21,793 bases of DNA, from contig VGCF01000009.1 of the NCBI GenBank assembly GCA_016870135.1, forward strand, positions 1 to 21,793. The letters run 5' to 3'. A program made the position numbers and the translations under genes. How positions within the stretch are numbered: position 1 is the first letter of the stretch; each line of letters opens with the position of its first letter. The notes beneath the pieces were generated by a model. It saw only the letters and a list, made by a program, of their open reading frames with translations. It searched no databases and was not told where the DNA came from. Shown piece after piece: positions 13,894 through 21,793 of this stretch. Source of the stretch: Alphaproteobacteria bacterium. Its GTDB lineage: Bacteria; Pseudomonadota; Alphaproteobacteria; Holosporales; Holosporaceae.

Positions 13894-16800
13894 ATGAGCG
13901 AGAGTTGTGATTTTTATCGACGGGTTCGATATAATTTTTCTCGAGTACCCGAGGCCATGTCTATTCCTAGCCTAATAGAGTTGCAGCGCAGGTCTTATGA
14001 GGAGTTTTTGCAAAAAGACGTCCCGCCAGCAGAGCGTCGGATAGTGGGCCTTCAGTCGTCCTTGATGGCGTTGTTTCCCGTCCAAGATTTTTCCGGACGC
14101 GTTCAGTTAGAGTTTGTCGAATATGCTTTGGAAGATCAAAAATGCGATCTCGTAGAGGCTAGACAAAAAGGGTTGACCTATGCTGCGCCATTGCGTGCAA
14201 AATTGCGCCTGATTGGGTGGGAAGAGGATCGAACATTAAAGTTTATGAAGGAGCAGGACGTTTATCTGGGCGACATTCCTTTGATGACGCAAGAGGGGAC
14301 TTTTGTGATCAATGGCGTGGAGCGTGTTGTTGTTTCCCAGATGCATCGATCTCCGGGGGTCTTTTTTGATCATGATCGTGGCCATTATTCATCGGGTAAA
14401 TTTCTATTTTTGGCTCGGGTCATCCCAGCACAAGGGTCGTGGATTGATTTTGAGTTTGATATTAAGGATGTGCTGTGCATGCGCATCGATCGCAAGCGTA
14501 AAATGCCGGTCAGCACGCTGTTGATGGCTCTGGAATCGGACCATCAGGTGGACCCGCTGGCCCCGCCGAGCAAGCGTTTGGGCATGAGTCGTCAGGAAAT
14601 TTTAAGCCTGTTTTATGACCATCGGGTTTACGATTATCGCGATGGTTTTTGGCGCATTGCATTCTCTGAAACCATGTGGAAAAATGTCCGTCTAGAGGAA
14701 GATTTGTTGGATGCGAAAACCGGAGAGGTTTTGTCCGAAAAAGGGGTCAAATTACAATCCCGTATGATTCGTGAATGGATTGCTCAGGGGGTCACCCACG
14801 TTTTGGTACCCTATAATCATATTTTAGGTCGGTACAGTGCGCAAGAATTGTCTGACCCAGCAACAGGTGAAATTTTTCTGGAAGTGGGCGCAGAAGTGAC
14901 CGAGGAAAAGATTGATTTTCTGGTCAAAAGAGGGGTCCATGAAATCCCTGTTCTTGATATTGATGGCGTCAATACCGGACCATTTTTACGCAACACCTTG
15001 ATGTCGGATAAAAATACGAATCGGTCAGAGGCGTTGTTTGATATTTATCGCGTATTGAGACCAGGTGAGTCTCCTACTCTAGAGGCAGCCTACACTTTAT
15101 TTCATAATTTATTCTTTAATTCAGAAAAATACGACTTGTCAGATGTGGGAAGATTAAAGCTGAATTCGCGCTTGGGTCTAAACGCGCCCATTACGGAACG
15201 TGTGTTACGCAAGGAAGATTTCATCGCCGTTGTGCGCTATCTGTTGGATCTAAAGCAGGGCAGAGGCCATATTGACGATATTGACAGCTTGACTAATCGT
15301 CGTGTGCGCTCTGTTGGAGAGTTATTAGAGGTCCAGTATCGATCAGGTTTAATGCGGATGCAAAGGGTCATCAGAGAGCGCATGACGGCGGTAGAACTGG
15401 AAACGGCCATGCCCAATGATTTGTTGAATGCTCGGCCCCTGTCGTCCATTATCCGAGAATTTTTTGGTACGTCGCAATTGTCCCAATTTATGGATCAGAC
15501 TAATCCATTATCAGAGGTGAATCACAAGCGTCGTCTTTCTGCGTTGGGGCCAGGTGGTTTAACTCGAGATCGTGCGGGAATCGAGGTTCGTGATGTGCAT
15601 CCAACCCATTATGGGCGAATTTGTCCGGTGGAAACGCCGGAAGGGGCCAACATTGGTTTGATTAACTCTATGGCCATTTATGCCAGAATCAATCCTTATG
15701 GATTTTTGGAAACGCCATATCGCAAGGTGGTGAATGGTCAGTTGACCCATGAAGTGGTTTATGTGTCGGCTATGGAGGAAGAGGGGTTTACCATTGCCCA
15801 AGCCGATGTGGCTATCGATGGCGAGGGACGTTTGACCGATACATTGGTGGGGTGCCGTCGTTCTGGAGATTATATGTTAGTTCCACCCACAGAAATTGAT
15901 TTTGCCGATATTTCGCCAAAGCAGATTTTGTCTGTGGCGTCGGCGTTAATTCCTTTTGTAGAAAATGATGATGCGAACCGTGCCTTGATGGGGTCAAACA
16001 TGCAGCGCCAGGCGGTTCCCTTGATGCGGGCGCGGGCACCACTGATTGGTACGGGCGTAGAAGGCCTGGTGATTCGTGATTCCGGAGTCATTGTCAGAAC
16101 CAAGAGAGATGGTGTGGTGACTCAGGTGGACGCCAGTCGAATTGTGGTTCGACCCACAGAATTTTCCGCTCAGGGATCGGTGGTGGATATTTACAATCTA
16201 GATAAATTCAGAAAATCGAATGCCGGGACGTGTATCCATCAAAAACCGTTGGTCAAGGTTGGACAGTTGTTAAAAGCGGGGGATATCATTGCCGATGGTG
16301 CAGCCACAGATCGTGGAGAGTTAGCCTTGGGGCACAATGCGTTGGTGGCCTTTATGCCGTTTGATGGTTGCGGGTTCGAAGACTCTATTGTCTTGTCGCA
16401 ACGTCTGGTGGACGAAGATGCCTATACATCCATTCATATTGACGAATTGGAAACGTCAGTTCGGGATATGAAACTGGGGTATGAAGAAATCACGCGTGAT
16501 GTACCTGGTGCCAGCGAAGAAGTGTTGCGTCATTTGGACGAAGCGGGTGTGGCGTATATTGGAGCCGATGTGGCGCCTGGAGATATTTTGGTCGGTAAGG
16601 TCAGCCCAAAAGCAGAGGTTCCTTTGACTCCGGAAGAAAAATTGTTGCGCGCCATCTTTTCCGACAAAGCGGCCGATATGAAAGACAGTTCGTTGCGTGT
16701 ACCTGCTGGAATGAGCGGTACTGTGGTGGATGTGCGTATCTTTTCAAGGCGTGGGGTGGAACGTGATGAGCGCTCTTTAGCCATAGAGCGTGAAGTTGTC

Positions 16801-18030
16801 GCCAAAATGGCCCAGGAAAAAGAGGTGGAGCGTCGCATTTTAGAGCAGGGATTTTCCCAAGCCATGAAAGGCGTATTAGTAGGACAAACCTTGGCTCAGA
16901 ATTTTGATCAGTGTGTATCTGGAACCGTGATTACAGAGGAAATATATTCAGAAATTCCTAAAACACGCAATAAAAAGATACCTCTGCAGAATAAAGACGC
17001 CATGGCTCGCGTGGTGTCGTTGTACCAGCAGCATGATGCCGCTGTGGATGAATTGGAAAAGCGATTCAAACAAAAGTTGGATAAATTAAGCAGAGGAGAC
17101 GATTTGCCCACAGGGGTTTTGAAAACCGTCAAGGTGTTTTTGGCCATTAAGCGTAAAATTCAACCAGGGGATAAGATGGCGGGTCGACACGGAAACAAGG
17201 GTGTTGTCTCGGTCATTATGCCCCAAGAAGATATGCCCTATTTGGCTGATGGAACCCCTGTAGATGTGGTACTGAATCCATTGGGATTGCCGTCGCGTAT
17301 GAACGTTGGGCAAATTTTGGAAACCCATTTGGGTTGGGTTTCGTTGCAAAAGGGTAAAAAAGCCGAACAGTTGTTGCGTCAATCGGCTCTGGCTGAAACG
17401 GGTGGTGAACAGTTGTTACGAGATGGTCTGAAAGATTTGTACAAAAAGCCAGAGATTTCAGAGTGGATTGACCAGCTGTCTCCCGAGGCCATGTTAACCA
17501 TGGTCAAGGATATTGTCGACGGTTTGCCCATGGCAACCCCTGTATTCGAGGGGGCCAAGGTGGATGAAATAGAGCGTCTATTTAGAGAGGTAGGAGTTAA
17601 TCCTTCTGGTCAAGAAGTCTTGTACGATGGTCGAACGGGTGAGCGTTTTGATCGGCCTGTGACGGTTGGGGTGTTGTACATGCTGAAATTGCACCACTTG
17701 GTGGATGAAAAGATTCATGCCCGATCCATTGGACCGTACAGTTTGGTTACCCAGCAGCCTTTGGGTGGGAAGTCTCAATTTGGTGGACAGAGATTTGGAG
17801 AAATGGAGGTTTGGGCTTTGCAAGCCTATGGTGCGGCCAGAACACTGTTGGAAATGCTGACCGTAAAGTCTGATGATTTGCAGGGTCGTATGGAGGTGTA
17901 CAAAGCCATTATCAAGGGGCAAGAAAATTTTATATCCGATGTTCCGGAATCCTTTAACGTTTTGATTAAAGAGCTGAAAACTTTGGGTATGAATATCGAA
18001 TGCCGACAGGAATCACCAATGCAAGGTTAA
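13894..18030 (+). CDS. rpoB: DNA-directed RNA polymerase subunit beta
   Basis: The beta subunit forms one pincer of RNA polymerase and much of the active centre. I place the start at ATG 13894 because AAGGAGG lies at 13882-13888, giving 1378 residues; a TTG at 13861 in the same frame would lie upstream of that site. Landmarks are RVPEAMSIPSLIELQRRSYEEFL at the N-terminus, and the rifampicin pocket FFGTSQLSQFMDQ (523-535) through HKRRLSALGPGG. The equivalents of E. coli Asp516, His526 and Ser531 are Asp534, His544 and Ser549, all unchanged. Further on come the motifs VETPEGANIGLINS, KMAGRHGNKGVVS and QPLGGKSQFGGQRFGEMEVWAL. Length is as usual for alphaproteobacteria. rpoC follows after 97 bases. 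Confidence 0.98.
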   Translation: MSESCDFYRRVRYNFSRVPEAMSIPSLIELQRRSYEEFLQKDVPPAERRIVGLQSSLMALFPVQDFSGRVQLEFVEYALEDQKCDLVEARQKGLTYAAPLRAKLRLIGWEEDRTLKFMKEQDVYLGDIPLMTQEGTFVINGVERVVVSQMHRSPGVFFDHDRGHYSSGKFLFLARVIPAQGSWIDFEFDIKDVLCMRIDRKRKMPVSTLLMALESDHQVDPLAPPSKRLGMSRQEILSLFYDHRVYDYRDGFWRIAFSETMWKNVRLEEDLLDAKTGEVLSEKGVKLQSRMIREWIAQGVTHVLVPYNHILGRYSAQELSDPATGEIFLEVGAEVTEEKIDFLVKRGVHEIPVLDIDGVNTGPFLRNTLMSDKNTNRSEALFDIYRVLRPGESPTLEAAYTLFHNLFFNSEKYDLSDVGRLKLNSRLGLNAPITERVLRKEDFIAVVRYLLDLKQGRGHIDDIDSLTNRRVRSVGELLEVQYRSGLMRMQRVIRERMTAVELETAMPNDLLNARPLSSIIREFFGTSQLSQFMDQTNPLSEVNHKRRLSALGPGGLTRDRAGIEVRDVHPTHYGRICPVETPEGANIGLINSMAIYARINPYGFLETPYRKVVNGQLTHEVVYVSAMEEEGFTIAQADVAIDGEGRLTDTLVGCRRSGDYMLVPPTEIDFADISPKQILSVASALIPFVENDDANRALMGSNMQRQAVPLMRARAPLIGTGVEGLVIRDSGVIVRTKRDGVVTQVDASRIVVRPTEFSAQGSVVDIYNLDKFRKSNAGTCIHQKPLVKVGQLLKAGDIIADGAATDRGELALGHNALVAFMPFDGCGFEDSIVLSQRLVDEDAYTSIHIDELETSVRDMKLGYEEITRDVPGASEEVLRHLDEAGVAYIGADVAPGDILVGKVSPKAEVPLTPEEKLLRAIFSDKAADMKDSSLRVPAGMSGTVVDVRIFSRRGVERDERSLAIEREVVAKMAQEKEVERRILEQGFSQAMKGVLVGQTLAQNFDQCVSGTVITEEIYSEIPKTRNKKIPLQNKDAMARVVSLYQQHDAAVDELEKRFKQKLDKLSRGDDLPTGVLKTVKVFLAIKRKIQPGDKMAGRHGNKGVVSVIMPQEDMPYLADGTPVDVVLNPLGLPSRMNVGQILETHLGWVSLQKGKKAEQLLRQSALAETGGEQLLRDGLKDLYKKPEISEWIDQLSPEAMLTMVKDIVDGLPMATPVFEGAKVDEIERLFREVGVNPSGQEVLYDGRTGERFDRPVTVGVLYMLKLHHLVDEKIHARSIGPYSLVTQQPLGGKSQFGGQRFGEMEVWALQAYGAARTLLEMLTVKSDDLQGRMEVYKAIIKGQENFISDVPESFNVLIKELKTLGMNIECRQESPMQG

Positions 18031-18127
18031 GTGGGGCTTGTGGCGGGTAGTGAGGGGGTGAAAACTCTTGTCTGGGGTGCGCTCTTTTATAAAACAGTCA
18101 TTACGATTACGAAAAAGGGAGGTTTTT

Positions 18128-21100
18128 GTGTTAGATCATCATGAAAAAGAGGTTCCTAATCCTCGATTGTTGTTGCCATCACCGGATTCAGTGGTTCAAA
18201 ATTTTGACAGTGTGCGTATTTCGGTGGCGAGTCCTGATCAAATTCGGGCCTGGTCTTTTGGTGAGGTGAAAAAACCAGAAACCATCAATTATCGAACTTT
18301 TAAACCAGAAAGAGACGGCCTGTTTTGTTCGCGTATTTTTGGTCCCGTCAAGGATTATGAATGTTTGTGTGGAAAGTATAAACGTATGAAGTATCGCGGC
18401 GTGGTGTGCGAGCGCTGTGGCGTCGAGGTGACTTTGGCCAAGGTTCGACGGGAACGTATGGGGCATATCGAGTTGGCGTCCCCTGTGGCCCATATTTGGT
18501 TTTCGCGATCTCTGCCCAGTCGTATTGGGAATTTACTGGATATCAGCAATAAAACTCTGGATCGTATTTTGTATTTTGATGGCTATGTCGTCGTGGATCC
18601 GGGCATGAGCCCCCTGCAGCAATGCCAAGTCTTGAGCGAAGAAGAGTACACGAGAGCCAGACAGGATTATGGTCGAGATTCTTTTCGGGTCAGTTCAGGG
18701 GCAGAGGCCTTAAAAGAACTGTTGTCCCAGTTGAATTTGGACGAATTGCGCCAGCAATTGCGCCAAGATTTGTCGGAAAACCCATCAGAATTGCGTCGTA
18801 AAAAGGTCATCAAACGGTTAAAATTGGTCGAGTCTTTTTTGTCCTCTCAAACGCGACCAGAGTGGATGATTTTGGAAGTGGTTCCTGTGATGCCTCCGGA
18901 TTTAAGGCCCCTGGTTCCATTGGATGGCGGACGTTTTGCCACATCGGATTTGAATGATTTGTATCGTCGTTTGATCAACCGTAATAATCGTTTGCGTCGA
19001 TTGATGGAGTTACAGGCCCCAGAAATGATTGTACGGAACGAAAAACGAATGCTGCAAGAAATTGTGGATGCGTTTTTTGACAATGGTCGCAGAGGGCGCC
19101 CCATTACGGGCAGCAACAAGAGGCCTCTGAAATCACTGTCGGATATGTTAAAGGGTAAACAGGGGCGTTTTCGTTTAAATTTGTTGGGAAAACGCGTGGA
19201 TTATTCTGGTCGTTCGGTAATCGTGGTGGGACCAAAGTTAAAGTTAAATCAATGCGGGTTGCCTAAAAAGATGGCGCTGGAGCTGTTTAAACCCTTTGTT
19301 TATTCCCGATTAGAGCGCTATGGGTTTGCCACAACGGTCAAGGCTGCTAAGCGTATGGTCGAGCGCGAACGTCCAGAAGTATGGGATATTTTAGAGGACG
19401 TGATCCGCGAGCGCACCGTCTTGTTAAATCGTGCACCAACCTTGCACCGTCTCAGTATTCAGGCCTTTGAGCCCATGTTGGTCGAGGGAAAAGCCATTCA
19501 GTTGCACCCACTGGTGTGTGCGGCCTATAACGCCGACTTTGACGGGGACCAAATGGCTGTGCATGTGCCCTTGTCTTTGGAAGCACAAATCGAGTCGCGT
19601 GTGTTAATGATGGCCACAAATAATATACTCAGTCCATCCAATGGCGAGCCCGTTATTGTACCATCAAAAGACATCGTTTTGGGTTTGTATTATCTGACTT
19701 TGTCCAGAGCAGGTGAATGTGGGGAAGGCAGAATGTTTAGCGATTTAGATGAAATTTTGTATGCCTTGCAAGAAAAAACTATTTCGTTGCATGCCAAAAT
19801 CATTACGCGTTATGCGGATGTGGATGCCGATGGTCATACTCGTATGGTGCGATGCGAAACATCGGCTGGACGCATGATTTTGTGGGATTCCGTGCCCAGA
19901 CATCCGCAAATATCCTTTAATTCGGTAAACAAGACCTTTACATCCAAGGATGTAACTCAATTGGTCAGTGCTGTACACCGGTATTGTGGATCCACAAAAA
20001 CTGTGGAATTTGCAGACAAATTGGTTCAAATTGGTTTTCGCCATGCCACATCGGCTGGCATTTCATTTGGAAAAGATGACTTGATTGTGCCTGGGAAAAA
20101 AGCTGAATTTGTCAAAGAAACCTTGGACTCCGTCAATGAATACCAACAACAATACTTGGATGGTTTAATCACACCGGGTGAGCGATATAACAAAGTCACC
20201 GATGCCTGGACCAAGTGTACAGAACGGGTGGCCGAAGCCATGATGGGGGAAATTTCAAAAGACATTCCTGGCAAACCGTTGAACTCTGTCTATATGATGG
20301 CGCACTCTGGTGCCAGAGGGTCCGCGGCTCAGATGAAACAGTTGGCTGCCATGAGAGGATTGATTGCCCGACATGATGGAACCATCATCGAGCACCCCAT
20401 TGTCTCTAACTTTAAAGAGGGTTTAAAAGCCTTTGAATACTTTAACTCGACCCATGGTTCGCGTAAAGGTTTGTCTGATACGGCGTTAAAAACAGCCAAT
20501 GCTGGATACTTAACCCGTCGATTGGTGGATGTGGCCCAAGATTGCGTGATTTACAGCAACGATTGTGGAACCAAGGAAGGGGTGGTTATGCAGGCCATTA
20601 TTGAAGGAGGCGGTGTCATTGCCTCTTTGGGAGACCGTATTTTGGGGCGTGTTTTGGCCGAGGATGTGGTTAAAGGAACGGATGTTTTGGTCAAGGCTGG
20701 GACATTAATTTATGAAAACGATGCCGAATACATCCAAAACGAAGGTATCGTCAAGGTTGTGGTGCGCTCTGTATTAATGTGTCAGGCATCCGAGGGAGCA
20801 TGCGCCATGTGTTATGGCCGAGATTTGGGTCGTGGAAAATTGGTGGCGGTGGGTGAAGCGGTCGGTGTCATTGCAGCTCAGTCCATTGGTGAACCGGGTA
20901 CACAGTTGACATTGCGTACATTCCACTCTGGTGGTGCGTCTCAACGTGGGGCGGAAATTTCCTTTATCGAAGCCATGAAAGACGGCCACGTGCATTTCCG
21001 TAACGGATACACCATCAAGAATGGTGCGGGCCAACTGTTGGTTATGGGCCGTAACATGGAATTGGTTTTGATTGATGCCTTTGATCAAGAATTAGCGGTC

Positions 21101-21793
21101 TACAAGGTTCCATACGGTGCGGTGTTGTTGATTTCAGATCAAGATACAGTGTTGGCAGGTCAGAAATTAGCCGAATGGGATCCATACACGGTGCCCATTA
21201 TTGCAGAAAGTGACGGCACCGTACATTACTTGGATCTTTTGGATGGGATTTCTTTACGCGAAGTGGTGGACGATTTAACGGGTATTACGAAACAAATCGT
21301 GACCGATTGGCGCCAGGGCACCCGCAGAGACAACTTGCGTCCATCTATTACATTGCGTAATGCTGCTGGGCAACCGGTTAAATTGGAAAGCGGAGGCGAT
21401 GCCTGGTACGATCTGATGGTGGATACGGTGGTTTTGGTCTCTGATGGAAAAACCGTTAAAAAAGGGGACATCATTGCCCGTTTGGCCAAAGAAGTCTTTA
21501 AATCTCGTGACATTACAGGGGGGTTGCCCAGAATTGCGGAACTGTTCGAGGCACGGCGTCCAAAAGATCCAGCCATGATTAGTGAGTGCGATGGCGTGAT
21601 TGAATTCGGAAAAGATTACAAAACTCGACGTCGTTTGGTCATCATGCCAAAAGATGTTGGGGTTAAACCTGTAGAATATTTGATCAGCAAAGGTCGACAT
21701 ATTCTGGTGCAAGATGGTGAACACGTCAGCAAAGGAACGGTTTTAGTGGACGGGAGCCCCGTGCCTCATGACATTTTGAATGTTTTGGGGGTG
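18128..21793 (+). CDS. rpoC: DNA-directed RNA polymerase subunit beta', 3' end outside the window
   Basis: The beta' subunit carries the catalytic magnesium loop and the clamp. It begins at GTG 18128, supported by GGGAGG 5 bases upstream, and stays open to the right edge for 1222 codons; the usual length is about 1400, so roughly the last 170-190 residues are missing here. Zinc site 1 has Cys79, Cys81, Cys94 and Cys97. The catalytic loop NADFDGD spans 468-474. Zinc site 2 has Cys813, Cys885, Cys892 and Cys895. The SGARGSAAQ bridge-helix region, THGSRKGLSDTALKTANAGYLTRRLVD (trigger loop side) and IAAQSIGEPGTQLTLRTFH are present. All key residues seen are intact. Partial only because the window ends. 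Confidence 0.98.
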   Translation, partial: MLDHHEKEVPNPRLLLPSPDSVVQNFDSVRISVASPDQIRAWSFGEVKKPETINYRTFKPERDGLFCSRIFGPVKDYECLCGKYKRMKYRGVVCERCGVEVTLAKVRRERMGHIELASPVAHIWFSRSLPSRIGNLLDISNKTLDRILYFDGYVVVDPGMSPLQQCQVLSEEEYTRARQDYGRDSFRVSSGAEALKELLSQLNLDELRQQLRQDLSENPSELRRKKVIKRLKLVESFLSSQTRPEWMILEVVPVMPPDLRPLVPLDGGRFATSDLNDLYRRLINRNNRLRRLMELQAPEMIVRNEKRMLQEIVDAFFDNGRRGRPITGSNKRPLKSLSDMLKGKQGRFRLNLLGKRVDYSGRSVIVVGPKLKLNQCGLPKKMALELFKPFVYSRLERYGFATTVKAAKRMVERERPEVWDILEDVIRERTVLLNRAPTLHRLSIQAFEPMLVEGKAIQLHPLVCAAYNADFDGDQMAVHVPLSLEAQIESRVLMMATNNILSPSNGEPVIVPSKDIVLGLYYLTLSRAGECGEGRMFSDLDEILYALQEKTISLHAKIITRYADVDADGHTRMVRCETSAGRMILWDSVPRHPQISFNSVNKTFTSKDVTQLVSAVHRYCGSTKTVEFADKLVQIGFRHATSAGISFGKDDLIVPGKKAEFVKETLDSVNEYQQQYLDGLITPGERYNKVTDAWTKCTERVAEAMMGEISKDIPGKPLNSVYMMAHSGARGSAAQMKQLAAMRGLIARHDGTIIEHPIVSNFKEGLKAFEYFNSTHGSRKGLSDTALKTANAGYLTRRLVDVAQDCVIYSNDCGTKEGVVMQAIIEGGGVIASLGDRILGRVLAEDVVKGTDVLVKAGTLIYENDAEYIQNEGIVKVVVRSVLMCQASEGACAMCYGRDLGRGKLVAVGEAVGVIAAQSIGEPGTQLTLRTFHSGGASQRGAEISFIEAMKDGHVHFRNGYTIKNGAGQLLVMGRNMELVLIDAFDQELAVYKVPYGAVLLISDQDTVLAGQKLAEWDPYTVPIIAESDGTVHYLDLLDGISLREVVDDLTGITKQIVTDWRQGTRRDNLRPSITLRNAAGQPVKLESGGDAWYDLMVDTVVLVSDGKTVKKGDIIARLAKEVFKSRDITGGLPRIAELFEARRPKDPAMISECDGVIEFGKDYKTRRRLVIMPKDVGVKPVEYLISKGRHILVQDGEHVSKGTVLVDGSPVPHDILNVLGV

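Noticed and set aside
1..21793. CRISPR array, insertion sequences, prophage or toxin-antitoxin genes
   Set aside because: No regularly spaced repeats, no transposase or integrase motifs and no small paired genes were found; every long frame is a housekeeping gene or its shadow.

Overview
The window carries mostly housekeeping genes of a Gram-negative bacterium, probably an alphaproteobacterium. The support is a BamD lipoprotein, a short HRDC-less RNase D, a ~1378-residue RpoB and the secE-nusG-rplKAJL-rpoBC order. Base composition is moderate and leucine is often TTG or TTA. A dicarboxylate/amino-acid:cation symporter and compact gene packing would suit a host-associated lineage such as Holosporales or Rickettsiales, but that placement is an inference. 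I see no insertion sequence, prophage, CRISPR array, toxin-antitoxin pair or defence island, and no clear new multi-gene system.

Left third, mostly minus strand. lepB (signal peptidase I) and rnc (RNase III) overlap by one base. Directly downstream of rnc is a diverged partial copy of its own 3' end, covering the C-terminal half of the double-stranded-RNA-binding domain, with 45 identical bases and its own stop. Beyond it a possible lipoprotein reading frame leaves the left edge. Upstream, birA (biotin-protein ligase) runs into tRNA-Thr(GGT) so that its stop codon lies inside the tRNA gene. On the plus strand follows a membrane-anchored PpiD/SurA-like periplasmic foldase. Facing it on the minus strand are alr (alanine racemase) and a DAACS-family symporter.

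Middle, plus strand. bamD (outer-membrane assembly lipoprotein), an RNase D-like exonuclease and accD (acetyl-CoA carboxylase carboxyltransferase beta). accD and birA serve the same enzyme system: BirA biotinylates the carrier AccB, whose carboxylated biotin is used by the AccA/AccD transferase.

Right half, plus strand. A good sigma-70-type promoter in front of secE opens the secE-nusG-rplK-rplA-rplJ-rplL-rpoB-rpoC block, with rpoC cut off by the right edge after 1222 codons. The usual tuf and tRNA-Trp are not next to secE; accD is. Between rplL and rpoB lies a ~400-base untranslated stretch with a 19-pair hairpin followed by a T-run, the expected place for an attenuator and/or RNase III processing site that sets the ribosomal-protein to RNA-polymerase ratio.

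The observations most worth checking are the duplicated rnc tail, the birA stop inside tRNA-Thr, the rplL-rpoB hairpin, and the inverted repeat overlapping the promoter of the PpiD-like gene.
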